From the NCBI RefSeq assembly GCF_020103695.1, contig NZ_JAHXBF010000012.1, positions 62,001 to 126,000 on the forward strand: a stretch of 64,000 nucleotides of DNA, written 5' to 3'. How positions within the stretch are numbered: position 1 is the first letter of the stretch; each line of letters opens with the position of its first letter. The position numbers and the translations under genes were made by a program. Shown here piece by piece: positions 31,120 through 41,281 of the stretch. This stretch comes from Hyalangium versicolor (lineage in GTDB: Bacteria; Myxococcota; Myxococcia; Myxococcales; Myxococcaceae). The notes under the pieces are model-generated. The model made no database searches. It worked only from the letters and a program-made list of their open reading frames with translations, and had not been told where the DNA came from.

Positions 31120-34100
31120 GCTGCCATTGGGCTGAGACGCGTCCCAGCATCTCATTGAGCCTGGCCAACGCCTCGGCAGACGGCCGCTCCCCTTCGGCGG
31201 CAATAGTGATCCTGAATGAGAACGAGAGCTCAGGTGCAGCGCGCTTCAACTCCACGACCGTCTCAGCGAAATCCTGAACCTCTTGAGCCGTCAGCTGAGC
31301 CTCGGCGCGCAGCGCAGCCTTGGGCATGCGGACACGAACGTCAAAGATGGACCTCCCCGACGGTAACGCCTTCCGTGGGTCGTTCAAGGTGAAGAGCTTG
31401 CGCCCCAGCGCACTCTCGACCGCCGAGCGAAACAGACTCTCGGAGAGGGCACGGCCTTTCTCCGCTTCAAGCGCTCCCTTGAGCTTGCCCAGTGTCGGTG
31501 CACTTCCCTTCCATACTGCCTGAGTCGCTGAAGAGACCAACTCGGCCGCATCCAGTTCCACCACTTCGACCAACCTGAACCGTACACGCTCCATCTCTTC
31601 CGGAGCGCAGGGCCACGTCCCCTCTTCGACTACCTCGAAGAGGCGCGTTGTAAGCGCTTCACTCACCGCAGCCTGAAGCAACGTCCATGGAACCGAATGC
31701 CCTCGCCTCCCGGCGATGGCTCGAACAATCGAGGCCAACGGGCTATGTCCTTCACTCCATGCCTCGGGAAGCCCCTTCGGTCCCAGTTCCCCCCCCCGCA
31801 CCGCAGGAGGCGGCGAAAGCAGTTCCAGGTCGTGGGCAATAGGGCCCTCTGGCAAGGCCTGCCGCAGGAAAACCTGGCCGCCTGTACGTGCCATGAGCAA
31901 TCCCCGCTGCACGGCCATGCGCACGGCTCGGTCGATGACCTCGGGGGAAGCAACCCGGGGGTGGAGGATGCCCTCAAACATGGACTCGATACGCGCAAGG
32001 CCGAGCGGCGCCGATTCCATCAGCCAGAGTCCTTCGATGCGCCCAGGCATCAGCAGTTCCGGATCCAGTTCGTGGAGCACCGCGAACGCAACGGGCAGGA
32101 CCTCCAGCCCGGCTTGGGTCAGATGTTCTGGCTCCAACCCCGTCCTCCAAAAAGTCCGCACGAAGCCCTCCGCCTGAGCGAACTGGAGCACAATCTTCCC
32201 CTCACGGACTCCGCGGCCCAGCGAATCGTGAAGCACACGCAGCTTCAAGAGCCGGGGCAGACGGGGTAGCTGCGCAAAGGCTGCCACGAGCTCTCGAGCC
32301 TGCTTCGACCGCTCGCCAGTTACCCAGAGGTCCAGATAACTCCCGGGAAGCAACAACTCGGGATCAATGCTCGTGGTGAGAAGCCGCTCAGCCTCGAGCA
32401 GCACCTTCTTCGACCGCTCGAATGCACTCTCCGGACCGGGAGATAGCTGTCTGGCCTCGACAGCGCCCGCCTCATCTACGGCAAGGAGTACGCTGTAAGC
32501 AGCCCGGACAGCATCAGGGAGGCCGTCCTCAGCCTCGCGTTTGCGTCGTTGAAGCTCCTTCCTCTGGACATCGGAGAGCAGCTTTGCACCCTCGCCTGCT
32601 TCGACGACGCGCCAGGCAAGTACTCGGAGCACCCGTTCGCGCAGCCCCGCGAGCCGAGCACGCTCCGGGGCAATGGCAATCAAGGCATTGCGGTAGGTTC
32701 TCGGGTTCCTGGGACCGCTCGTCGTATTGAAGTACGCCTCGGCACTCAGCGGGATGGGCTTACCGAGTTCCACCGCACATTCGGGCGGCAACACCACCCA
32801 GTGCAGCTCCGACGTGTCGCTGACATCCTTGGGGCTGTCTGGCAGATGGTGTGCCACTACACCGTCCTCGACGTCTCCGAGCCGGGCGGCGCGAATTCTC
32901 GACCGGAGCTCGTCGGAGACCTGCTCGGGCTTCAAGGAGATCTGCTCCAATGCCCGCAGGTGCATGTGCGTGAGATTCGGCTGGGTACCGAGCCGCCAGA
33001 GACCTGGCTCCTCGGACAGGAACCACGAGAAATCACGCCACCTGCCAAGAGCCTCGGTGAGGGCCGAGACATCCACCGTTGGGTGGGCGAGCAGGGCGTA
33101 GAGTTCTGTCGCATCCGCCTTCTGGCCGCGTGGTTGCGAGTGAAGAAAGGTCCCAATGACTGCTTCTTCAATCTCTCGGGCCAGGAGACTTGGGAATGCA
33201 TCCTGCACCTCACGTGCCTTCTCCAACTCACCCACGAGGATCTTCGGCCAATCGCCCTCTCCTTCGCATTGCTTCACCAATTCGAGCATGGCTTCTGATA
33301 ATTCAGCGCCATGACTCAGCAGGGCCCCAGGCCCCATCAGGATGTCCCGCCTGGCCTTGTCGACGCTTCGGCATGCCAGGGCCAGCAATCGAAGCACGCC
33401 TCGCGTGCGCTGGAAGCCAGGGAACTGGGTCCACTTCTGATAGAGCACATCGAGCAGATCCGGCTGGAAGGGGTATGAACGGACGAGCCGATCGTAGGCC
33501 TGCTGGCCCTTCTGCCCCTCACGAAGAGGGAGCTGCTGCATCCGCGCCATGAGCGCATCCACGATCGAGCGGCGCTCAGGCTCGGGCGCAACGCTCTCGA
33601 AGAGCCTACGACGAAGAACCTCGGCCAGTTCGTCCTTGCCTACTGGCTCGACAGTCTCCTCGGCTCTGCCGAACTCGTCTTCGAGCGCGCGAAGGACCTG
33701 TCCTCCCGTGACATCCTGAGCCTCGAGCGCAGAGGCAATGAGCGTGGCGACAAATGAACAGCGCTCGACCTTTCCCACGGCTTGAATGAGTGCGTGGAAG
33801 AAGTCCTTCAACGTCCCAAGCCGCCGGGGATCCTCGTTGACAGCCGAGCGACAGTACCAGACCGCTTCGTCCAAGAGCACGAGGGTCGCGAGACCCTGTG
33901 CCGCCGGCATACGGAGGAGTTCGACCAACAGGGGCTCGGCGGGTGGATCATAACCGTCTTCATGAGCTCTCACCCGCGCCAATCCACTCTCTCCAGCGAG
34001 CTGGTATGCGAGCGCTCCCCAGGGTGTACGCACTCGCCGCGTCACTCCATCAGGGCCGTAAACCTGCAAGCCCTCATGGACGTCGAATTTGTCGAGAGGC

Positions 34101-34492
34101 AACAGAGCGACACGGGCGCGAGGCAACTGCTGCAAACCTGCAAACTGGGTGAACTCCCTGACCACGGGATGTTCCCCCAACCGCTGGCCCTGTTCAGCCA
34201 GGTGGAGCAAAGTAATCAGAGTGTGCGTCTTGCCACCACCATAGGAGACCTGCAACCGAACCACAGGCGCTCCCGGTTGGCCCGCGAGTCGTTGAAGACA
34301 CTCCCGGACGAGACGCTTGAGATTGTATGTAGGAAAGGTACGCGAAAAGAATGCCTCGGCGTCGCGATAGACGGAATGTGCCTCCCGTGTGCGGACAGCA
34401 TTCAGATCAGCGGCGAATTCCGCCAAGCGGAGCAAGCCTGTGCGAACCTCTTCGCGCACGCGACAGCCCTCGTGCCAGGAAGCAAGTGTCAT
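31112..34492 (-). CDS. DUF499 (COG1483) AAA+ ATPase, defence-associated
   Basis: A 1126-residue P-loop ATPase. Walker A QVSYGGGKTHT (GGGKT at 85-89) and Walker B-like TLVLLDEAVWY are followed by a long helical and winged-helix-like region (FDVRVRMP near the C-terminus, then a Rossmann-like tail). The same family is found with DUF1156 methylases and helicases in defence islands (noted by Makarova and colleagues in their survey of such islands). Its start overlaps the methyltransferase stop by 4 bp. The family is thought to power DNA sensing or restriction, but the mechanism is not established. Confidence 0.8.
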   Translation of the reverse strand: MTLASWHEGCRVREEVRTGLLRLAEFAADLNAVRTREAHSVYRDAEAFFSRTFPTYNLKRLVRECLQRLAGQPGAPVVRLQVSYGGGKTHTLITLLHLAEQGQRLGEHPVVREFTQFAGLQQLPRARVALLPLDKFDVHEGLQVYGPDGVTRRVRTPWGALAYQLAGESGLARVRAHEDGYDPPAEPLLVELLRMPAAQGLATLVLLDEAVWYCRSAVNEDPRRLGTLKDFFHALIQAVGKVERCSFVATLIASALEAQDVTGGQVLRALEDEFGRAEETVEPVGKDELAEVLRRRLFESVAPEPERRSIVDALMARMQQLPLREGQKGQQAYDRLVRSYPFQPDLLDVLYQKWTQFPGFQRTRGVLRLLALACRSVDKARRDILMGPGALLSHGAELSEAMLELVKQCEGEGDWPKILVGELEKAREVQDAFPSLLAREIEEAVIGTFLHSQPRGQKADATELYALLAHPTVDVSALTEALGRWRDFSWFLSEEPGLWRLGTQPNLTHMHLRALEQISLKPEQVSDELRSRIRAARLGDVEDGVVAHHLPDSPKDVSDTSELHWVVLPPECAVELGKPIPLSAEAYFNTTSGPRNPRTYRNALIAIAPERARLAGLRERVLRVLAWRVVEAGEGAKLLSDVQRKELQRRKREAEDGLPDAVRAAYSVLLAVDEAGAVEARQLSPGPESAFERSKKVLLEAERLLTTSIDPELLLPGSYLDLWVTGERSKQARELVAAFAQLPRLPRLLKLRVLHDSLGRGVREGKIVLQFAQAEGFVRTFWRTGLEPEHLTQAGLEVLPVAFAVLHELDPELLMPGRIEGLWLMESAPLGLARIESMFEGILHPRVASPEVIDRAVRMAVQRGLLMARTGGQVFLRQALPEGPIAHDLELLSPPPAVRGGELGPKGLPEAWSEGHSPLASIVRAIAGRRGHSVPWTLLQAAVSEALTTRLFEVVEEGTWPCAPEEMERVRFRLVEVVELDAAELVSSATQAVWKGSAPTLGKLKGALEAEKGRALSESLFRSAVESALGRKLFTLNDPRKALPSGRSIFDVRVRMPKAALRAEAQLTAQEVQDFAETVVELKRAAPELSFSFRITIAAEGERPSAEALARLNEMLGRVSAQWQLK

Positions 34493-37365
34493 ACGGTTTT
34501 ATCCTGGGTAAAGAGCGTCTGCTGAGAGGGCGCTGCGACAGAGCGCGGTTCCTTGCCACGTCCCCAGGCCACGATGGCCTCAAGCAACGAGCGCTCCCGG
34601 GACTTGGGCTCGCTCATCTCGAGCACAGCTTGCGCCACGGTCCAGAACAGCTCGCTCTGCGAGAACCCCTGTTCCCTCGCGTATTCATGCAGCGTCTCCG
34701 TCTCACCTGCCGACCAGAGGTGCATCATCCGGTGGAGCACGTCGATGAATGGCAGCCCTCCGGAGGGATGCAACATCCCCAGGCCATCCCTCTTTCGTTC
34801 GTCCCAGGAGAGCAACCGGAGATCGCTGCTGCGTCCGGAATCCTCCTCTTCATCTCCGGCCGCATCTCCATCCTCACCCGAGCGTGTCTTCTTCCCATGA
34901 GCCAGGAGCCCGCGGGGTTTGCGCAGTGCGGCGAGTTCGAGATTGTACCCCTGCAAGAGGAGAAGACACTCCCCCGCAGGCGCAGACTCGAGACCAAAGG
35001 ACGAGCGGTGCATGAGGTAGTAACGTGTCCACTCATCCAGCCCTTGGGTCGACACTCCATGAAGCAGTTGCTCAAGCGCAAAGTCCGTCACGAGACGGCG
35101 AACCTCTCGTAGAAACTCCCCGACCGTAAAAGGGGACCCATCGATGCGCCGAACCTCGCGGAAGAGCGAGTATGCCTCGAGCGCTGGTCCCACTGCCGCC
35201 CAAACAAAATCGGGTCCGGAGACGCCGAGTTCCCAAAAGTAACGCAGACGCTCAGAGATCCGCTCGTGCATCTGCTTTTGCACCTCGCTGTAGCGCCCAA
35301 CACCCGAGTCTGCGCGACGCGGGCGGCAGACAAGCCAGACAGAGGTTGAGAGATGGGCTGCTTTGTCGGCTCCGAGTCTAGCCGTGCGTTCGGTATCAAT
35401 CGGCAGGGAGCTTGTCACCGTACATCCTGCACGGATGAGCGAGGTGACCAGAGCATCCCACGCTTCCGGTTGTTTGTTCGCGAAGACGACGACAAGCCTG
35501 CCATCTGGCACAAGAGCCTGAACCGCCTTCGAGAACGCGGCAACCATTCCTTCCTCATACCGACGCCTGGCTGCCTCACTGTCTCCCTGCGCGTAGGCCG
35601 CGTGTTGAATCAGCTCTTCACTTCGCGGCACCACTTCATTTCCCTCGAAGACCTCGGGATAGAGATCACCCACGGTACGGCGAAGCCATACATAGAAGAA
35701 GTCCGAGAGATCGGCATACGGAATGGCTCCGTAGTAAGGAGGATCCGTGATGATGGCATCGACCTGCAACGGAGCGTGCGAGCGAGTAGCGCTCTGATGA
35801 AGCACCTCCGCATCCCCACGTGCAGCCGAGCAGAGCCCCGCGATGGCTTCCACGACCAGAGCCAGAGCGGTGGAGTAGCCACCCGTTGCGTCAGACGCTG
35901 CGGGAACCTCGCAAAAGTCCCATGTCATCGGAAGGGCGTACTTGGCGAAGGAGTGCGAGACAAACTCGCCCCCTGGCTGCCACGTACAGATGGAGCTGTT
36001 CCTGTCTGCAGCCCGAGAGAGCACACAGTAGAGGTACCCCTGGACAGCCTCCGCCAGGGCGGTATCTCCTGTCGCCCGCACAACCTCACGGCCTGCCTCG
36101 CGCGTCCACTTTGAGATCACGCCAAGCGCGAGTTGCTGTCGAGGCGCGAAGACCTGTCCCCAGTGCACGATGCCATACTTCGGGAGGCTTGCGACTCCGC
36201 GAGCCCCATTCGGTGGTGGGACGGGTTCAACCGCACACAGCGGCTCAAACAGCGGACCAAAAGGGAGTGTCTTCATGAACTCCGGACAGTCGCGAGCCGC
36301 AAGCTCTACCGCCTCCATTTCTTCTGCTGTCGGCTCACGGTATTCCTTCCCATCCCGCCCCTCGACTGCCACAGCGGTGAGGAGTACTCGCAGCCGACCA
36401 GAAACCCCGCAGCTGCGAATGTACTCCCTGCTCATGACAAGGGGCTGAGCATGGAGAAGACAGAACGCCTTGGCATTTGACACCGTTCCTTCGCCAACCT
36501 CGTCAGGGCTGCCAGGGGAGAACACCTCGCACCGGATCTGACGATTCAGGGGATCCGGTATCAGACGAAGCGCTCGCGCTCTCCCCTTTCTCGTGCAGAG
36601 CCACAGCGTCTTGAGTAACGGGACGGTTGCGCCACATTGCGGATCCTGACAAGGAATGGTGCGCGCCCAGAAGTAGGCAACGGAGCGCTTGCGCTCAATC
36701 GTAGGGAAGTACGGAGCAAGCTCCTGCTCCACCCTCTCATGAACCCAATACCCCCAATACCTCACCTGCTCCGCCAGTCCCCCTTCCCGCTCAGCCATGC
36801 CCACGGCCACAAGCTGAGTTCCAGACTTCGTGGACGCAGCTTGCGGCAGAGGCCATCTCTTCCCCGCCAGACGACTCGGAAACTCGATCGTGCACTTCAA
36901 GATGAACCAAGCCACTGGATTATACTCGACCGCCAGGGCATGCGCGCCGAGCCGCATCGCTTCCAGCGGGATGGCTCCCCCTCCAGAGAAGATATCGAGC
37001 ACTCTGGGAGCACCTCCTCCGTAGGCCTTGCTGATCAACCCCCGAAGCCGTTCCAGCTCACCCTCGTCACTCGCCCCCCACCGTGTGACTTTCTCTATCC
37101 TCAGGCAGAGTTCCTGCCGCTGCCTCGCCGGATCGGAGGAACCTGTGAGCGCCTCATACTCCCTTCGAAGCTCTGGAGGAGCATCTTCAGGATCCGGCAA
37201 CAGCGTTGCGATCACCGCAGAGCGGCAGGCCGCGAGCGGACGTCGTGCCGGCCAGATGTGCAGCGTCGAGAGATGGCCTCTGCGCCCGGCGGACTTCTCA
37301 TGTTTCGAGTCCGCGCTGGCCTTCTTCAACGGAAATGCTTGTTCGATGAGCCGGCGCACCCTCAA
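34489..37365 (-). CDS. DUF1156-type adenine-specific DNA methyltransferase
   Basis: A 958-residue methylase of the COG1743 group. The N-terminal DUF1156 block HEKSAGRRGHLSTLHIWPARRPLAACR is clear. SAM motif I reads VLDIFSGGGAIPLEA (about 120-134) and catalytic motif IV reads ITDPPYYGAIPYADL (DPPY near 540), with a zinc-ribbon-like CQDPQC in between. Expected product is N6-methyladenine; the site cannot be predicted. It lies between the ATPase and the helicase with ATGA overlaps on both sides, so the three are translated as one unit and probably act as a restriction-like system that marks self. Confidence 0.88.
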   Translation of the reverse strand: MRVRRLIEQAFPLKKASADSKHEKSAGRRGHLSTLHIWPARRPLAACRSAVIATLLPDPEDAPPELRREYEALTGSSDPARQRQELCLRIEKVTRWGASDEGELERLRGLISKAYGGGAPRVLDIFSGGGAIPLEAMRLGAHALAVEYNPVAWFILKCTIEFPSRLAGKRWPLPQAASTKSGTQLVAVGMAEREGGLAEQVRYWGYWVHERVEQELAPYFPTIERKRSVAYFWARTIPCQDPQCGATVPLLKTLWLCTRKGRARALRLIPDPLNRQIRCEVFSPGSPDEVGEGTVSNAKAFCLLHAQPLVMSREYIRSCGVSGRLRVLLTAVAVEGRDGKEYREPTAEEMEAVELAARDCPEFMKTLPFGPLFEPLCAVEPVPPPNGARGVASLPKYGIVHWGQVFAPRQQLALGVISKWTREAGREVVRATGDTALAEAVQGYLYCVLSRAADRNSSICTWQPGGEFVSHSFAKYALPMTWDFCEVPAASDATGGYSTALALVVEAIAGLCSAARGDAEVLHQSATRSHAPLQVDAIITDPPYYGAIPYADLSDFFYVWLRRTVGDLYPEVFEGNEVVPRSEELIQHAAYAQGDSEAARRRYEEGMVAAFSKAVQALVPDGRLVVVFANKQPEAWDALVTSLIRAGCTVTSSLPIDTERTARLGADKAAHLSTSVWLVCRPRRADSGVGRYSEVQKQMHERISERLRYFWELGVSGPDFVWAAVGPALEAYSLFREVRRIDGSPFTVGEFLREVRRLVTDFALEQLLHGVSTQGLDEWTRYYLMHRSSFGLESAPAGECLLLLQGYNLELAALRKPRGLLAHGKKTRSGEDGDAAGDEEEDSGRSSDLRLLSWDERKRDGLGMLHPSGGLPFIDVLHRMMHLWSAGETETLHEYAREQGFSQSELFWTVAQAVLEMSEPKSRERSLLEAIVAWGRGKEPRSVAAPSQQTLFTQDKTV

Positions 37366-40300
37366 TCCTCCTCGCCCATAGGCCGATGCTCATCCGACTC
37401 GAACCCGAGCACGTCAGCCACATTGATCGTCACACCGCCCTTGGGCTTGCCCATACCCTGCCCCGCGGGATCCTTGACGCACCGGAGCACGGGTGAAGAG
37501 TCACAGTGATAGACGACGTAGAGCCAATAGCGCTCGGGATGATTCCTGGCCTGCAGCCACTCGTTTTCGGTCAGCTCCACCCCTCCCGTTCGAGCCCGCC
37601 CCTTGACCTCGATGTAGCGCACCTCTCCATCAGGACGGACCGACTTCAGATCGAAGCCCCGTTTCTCGAGAGGGTCCGAGACGTCCTCGACGCTGGCACT
37701 CCGCTGGAGTTCATACTCGCGCGCAACGCGCATGGCGATGGCCTCGATCTGCGCATCCTGATGCCTCGAGCTCGGCTCGGACGGCATAGGAATCACCAAT
37801 GCTCGCGCGTAGATCGTCACGGGCCCCAGGCGTAGGGAGTCAACCTCGACGAGGAGCGAAGACTCCGAAGCGGCCCGGCGCGCATCGAGTGTACGCAACT
37901 CCTCCTCGCATCGCGCCAGCTTCGTCTTCGCTGCAGGGTCTCCCTTCGCGAGCGCCCCCTTCAACCGCCCGCGACGCTCAAGCAGCTCGGCTTCATAAAG
38001 GCTGTACGCGCTGTGCAGTTGCGCCTGCCGCTCCGCGAGGCGCGCCTCCTCCGCCCGCCTCGATCGCTCCAAGGCCGGCGCTCCCAATCGCTCATAGATG
38101 AACGCCTCGACCGGCGCCGTGTCACTCGCTCGCTCGCCCCACTCTTCCGCGAGGCTATCAGCATCTTCTGGCGTACCCTCCTGCACTTCGAGCAAGAGGT
38201 GCGCCGGGGCTTCCTCACAGCTCCCGTCCGCGAACCGTCGAATGCCAACCATGACTTCGTCGAGTGTCTCTTTGATGGACTCCTCCATGTTCTCCGGGCG
38301 CTCCTTCAGGACCGGCACCTTGGCCAGGTAGAACAGGTAGGGCTGTCTGGCTTCGGGATCGCGGAACATTCCTCCCTGATCGGCCAGGGTTCCGCACTGG
38401 CTGAGGAAAAGGGTAGTCACAGCCTCATAGACTGCCTCTCCCGGGTGGAGATAGATGGCTCGTGGGGCGAGCACCTTCGCCGGCAGTGCCAGCTCACGGC
38501 TGAAGGTCAACTGATTGTGCAGCTCCTCCGGGTAGCCCTGCATCGCTCGACGGATACTCTCGGGATACGGGCTGAGCGAGAAGATGCCGTCGATGTCACC
38601 TTCGATGCGAAGCCCCGCCAGGGGAGCTGCCTTCTCGAAGAAGCCTCGTACATACGAGGGCATCATGCGCCGGAGTTGCGCCTGCTCCTGCTTCAGCCGA
38701 AGCGCTTCGAGCAGGTTGCGTACCTCAGAGCACTCGACACGCCTGCTCTGCTCGGACAAGTGGAACTCCACCTTCTCGCGCGTCAAGGTGGCGTCAATTG
38801 TCTCCGCCACCGCTGCGTCCTGCCCTTCGACGACGGCACGGAAGATGAGATCCGGCAGCGACACCTCCCCAAACTGCTCTCCGATGACATCGAAGACCTT
38901 GTCCGTCCCCAGCTCCTTGCGAATGCGCTCGAGCTTGTTGAGGAGTACCTTGAGTACTCGGCCTTCTCGCGTCTCGGCTGCCACCAGGTTGAGAAGCATG
39001 ACCTCATGCTGCTGCTTGTAGCGATGAACACGCCCCATTCGCTGCTCGATGCGGGCCGGGTTCCAAGGGATGTCATAGTTGACAAGAAGCCAGCAGAACT
39101 GGAGGTTGATGCCCTCGCCCGCCGCATCGGTGGCCACCATGTACCGGGCTCCGTTTGGATCACGGAAGAACTCCGCGGCACGATCGCGTTCCCGGTAATC
39201 CATGCCGCCATGAATGCTGGCAATCCTTCCACCGAGTCCGAGCCCCTCCAGGCGTCCAATCAGGAATTCCATCGTGTCCCGGTGCTCCGTGAAGATGAGC
39301 ACCTTGGCCTCGGGAAGCGCCTCGAGCGCTTCCCAGAGCCGTTCGAATTTGCTCTCGTGCTGGCCTCCATGGACGTGCCGGGCGAGCCCCACCAACCTCC
39401 GGACCTCTTGGAGTTCTGCGCGAAGATCCTCGACAGAGACCGCATCGGTCGCGCTGGCGAGGGTCTCATCGTTCCGCTCGGATTCCTCCCTCCCCTCCTC
39501 GGCCTCTTCCTCATCTCCGGTCTTCACATCCCGAATGTCCTCGAGCGGAAGCTGTTGCTGCCTCGCCTCGAGCTCCCGCGCGGAGACCCGCCCCTGCTCC
39601 AGCCCCTGCAGCAACTCGGAGAGCTTCGCATCGCGCCGCTCCAGGGACTTGAGCAAGGCCCAGGTACTGGAGGCGAGCCTTCGCTGGAGCACACTCATGG
39701 CCAGGCCCGCAGCCCCGCGGTTGAGCTGCTTGGCGCGGTTGTAGTGCAGCTCGCAGTAGCGCGTCGTCGCCTCGTAGAGCTCCTGCTCCCCCAGGGTGAG
39801 CGGATACTCCACGGTCTTGCTCTCGCGAACCGGGTAGATGGGCGAGCTGTCGAAGCGGACCATCTCCTCCTTCATCCGCCGCAGGCAATACCGTGCGCGC
39901 CGCTCCCGGGACATCCGATTGAACGCCTCGGGCGTGGACAGCAACTCCGGCTCGAGCAATCGCCAGAGAAAGTAGTAGGGGTCGTCCTTCCCCATGTGAG
40001 GAGTGGCCGTCAGCAGGAGCAGGTGCCGACCTTGCGCTGCTATCTCAGAGGCGAGTTCGTAGCGCTTCGATGCGCGCACGGTGAGATCCGCGTCACGGGT
40101 AGCCGACAATTTGTGAGCCTCATCAAAGACGACAAGATCGTACGGACGGGCCTCGCGAAGATGGGTCCGCATCTTCGAGCGATCAACAGTGTCGATGCTG
40201 ACCAGCGCCAGGCTGTTGCGTGGGTCTTCAAAGGGATTCTCGCGTAGCCCATCCGCGCTGGTGACGATCCGGAACTTGAGACGGAAGAGGTTGCGCAATT

Positions 40301-40808
40301 CGCGCTCCCAATTCCCGACCAGGCCAGCGGGCGGAATGATGAGTACGCGCTCGACGAGCCTGCGCAACAGCAGTTCGCGAACGTAGAGGCCTGCCATGAT
40401 GGTCTTGCCAGCCCCTGCGTCATCGGCCAGGAGGAATCGGAGGCGCGGCTGGCGCAGGAAATGATCGTAGACCGCGATCAACTGGTGGGGCAGCGGATCG
40501 ATGAGGGAGGTCTCTGTGGCGAAGGCGCTGTTGAACAGATAGGCGTGCGCCAACCGGTGGCTCTCCGCGACCCACCGCACCACCTGACTCTCTCCTCGGA
40601 ACGCGGAGCTTCCGCCCAAGAGCAGTTCGAAGCGCTGCTCTGCCTCCGCAACAGGGCAGACGAACGCTTCCATCCCACCCGTTTTGCCATCGTCGAACCA
40701 GAGCTTGACGACTCGCCCGAGGAGTTCGACGGCACGAACGAGCCGCTCGCGTCCCATGCGCTTATCCTGCAACCTCGTGCCAGCCCGAAGTTTCTCGATG
40801 ATGCTCAT
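37362..40808 (-). CDS. SNF2/RapA-type helicase with C-terminal DUF3883 domain
   Basis: An 1148-residue DNA translocase. Helicase motifs: LADDAGAGKT (I), VVFDEAHKL (II), LLLTATPH (III), VLIFTEHRDTMEFL (IV), VATDAAGEGINLQFC (V) and RIEQRMGRVHR (VI). The C-terminal region (IEVKGRARTGGVELTENEWLQA) is a DUF3883/NERD-like endonuclease-related fold with the E-x-K core, which could cut DNA. The reading frame is open to 40880, but ATG 40808 (MSIIEKLRAG) is preferred because GGAGG precedes it and the extra 24 residues look unrelated to helicases. First gene of the three-gene operon. Confidence 0.88.
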   Translation of the reverse strand: MSIIEKLRAGTRLQDKRMGRERLVRAVELLGRVVKLWFDDGKTGGMEAFVCPVAEAEQRFELLLGGSSAFRGESQVVRWVAESHRLAHAYLFNSAFATETSLIDPLPHQLIAVYDHFLRQPRLRFLLADDAGAGKTIMAGLYVRELLLRRLVERVLIIPPAGLVGNWERELRNLFRLKFRIVTSADGLRENPFEDPRNSLALVSIDTVDRSKMRTHLREARPYDLVVFDEAHKLSATRDADLTVRASKRYELASEIAAQGRHLLLLTATPHMGKDDPYYFLWRLLEPELLSTPEAFNRMSRERRARYCLRRMKEEMVRFDSSPIYPVRESKTVEYPLTLGEQELYEATTRYCELHYNRAKQLNRGAAGLAMSVLQRRLASSTWALLKSLERRDAKLSELLQGLEQGRVSARELEARQQQLPLEDIRDVKTGDEEEAEEGREESERNDETLASATDAVSVEDLRAELQEVRRLVGLARHVHGGQHESKFERLWEALEALPEAKVLIFTEHRDTMEFLIGRLEGLGLGGRIASIHGGMDYRERDRAAEFFRDPNGARYMVATDAAGEGINLQFCWLLVNYDIPWNPARIEQRMGRVHRYKQQHEVMLLNLVAAETREGRVLKVLLNKLERIRKELGTDKVFDVIGEQFGEVSLPDLIFRAVVEGQDAAVAETIDATLTREKVEFHLSEQSRRVECSEVRNLLEALRLKQEQAQLRRMMPSYVRGFFEKAAPLAGLRIEGDIDGIFSLSPYPESIRRAMQGYPEELHNQLTFSRELALPAKVLAPRAIYLHPGEAVYEAVTTLFLSQCGTLADQGGMFRDPEARQPYLFYLAKVPVLKERPENMEESIKETLDEVMVGIRRFADGSCEEAPAHLLLEVQEGTPEDADSLAEEWGERASDTAPVEAFIYERLGAPALERSRRAEEARLAERQAQLHSAYSLYEAELLERRGRLKGALAKGDPAAKTKLARCEEELRTLDARRAASESSLLVEVDSLRLGPVTIYARALVIPMPSEPSSRHQDAQIEAIAMRVAREYELQRSASVEDVSDPLEKRGFDLKSVRPDGEVRYIEVKGRARTGGVELTENEWLQARNHPERYWLYVVYHCDSSPVLRCVKDPAGQGMGKPKGGVTINVADVLGFESDEHRPMGEED

Positions 40809-41039
40809 GTTGTTTCGTGCCGCCTCCTCTGGCGCTGTGTCATCCGGCACCGCTCTGCCCAACACGCCTCCCATGTCCACGGCGGGCCTTGATGCCTCGA
40901 AAGTTCTTCCAACCTCCTGAGTTGTATCACAGTCCCGCAGACCATGCTACCTCTCCGGTAGGATGGAATGGGAGGTGGGGTTCTCTTGCCGCTCTCCGCG
41001 CATCGGCAACGAGATCGCTCCCGGCTGAGGATGCCCCTG

Positions 41040-41281
41040 GGCGTTCCGGCATCACGGCGATGGGGGTCTTCCGCACCTGGCGCCCTGAGTGCGCCGTTGT
41101 CGGTGGAGCAAGACCTTCCGGCATTGCTCCGGGGGAACTTCCGTGCTCTGGGCGCCAGTTGGCAGAGCAACCGGGCTCGCTCAACGCCCTCCGGCACCAC
41201 GGAGAGGGGACTTGAGCGCTACACGAGGAGAAGGCGGTACCAATCACGCTCAGCGCCTTCCGGCATCACGGCGAGCGGGAC
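41040..41281 (-). repeat. Decayed distal (oldest) CRISPR repeats
   Basis: Several repeat-like segments with accumulating changes: one near 41040-41070 (GCGTTCCGGCATCACGGCGA), a weaker one near 41112-41140 (GACCTTCCGGCAT), one at 41177-41211 (CTCAACGCCCTCCGGCACC, 35 nt) and one at 41246-41281 that differs only near its edge. The rest of 40881-41176, upstream of the helicase gene, shows no other gene and should hold that operon's promoter. Confidence 0.75.

Noticed and set aside
38013..40247. 744-residue plus-strand ORF opposite the helicase
   Set aside because: The helicase frame carries all canonical motifs; this antisense frame has none.
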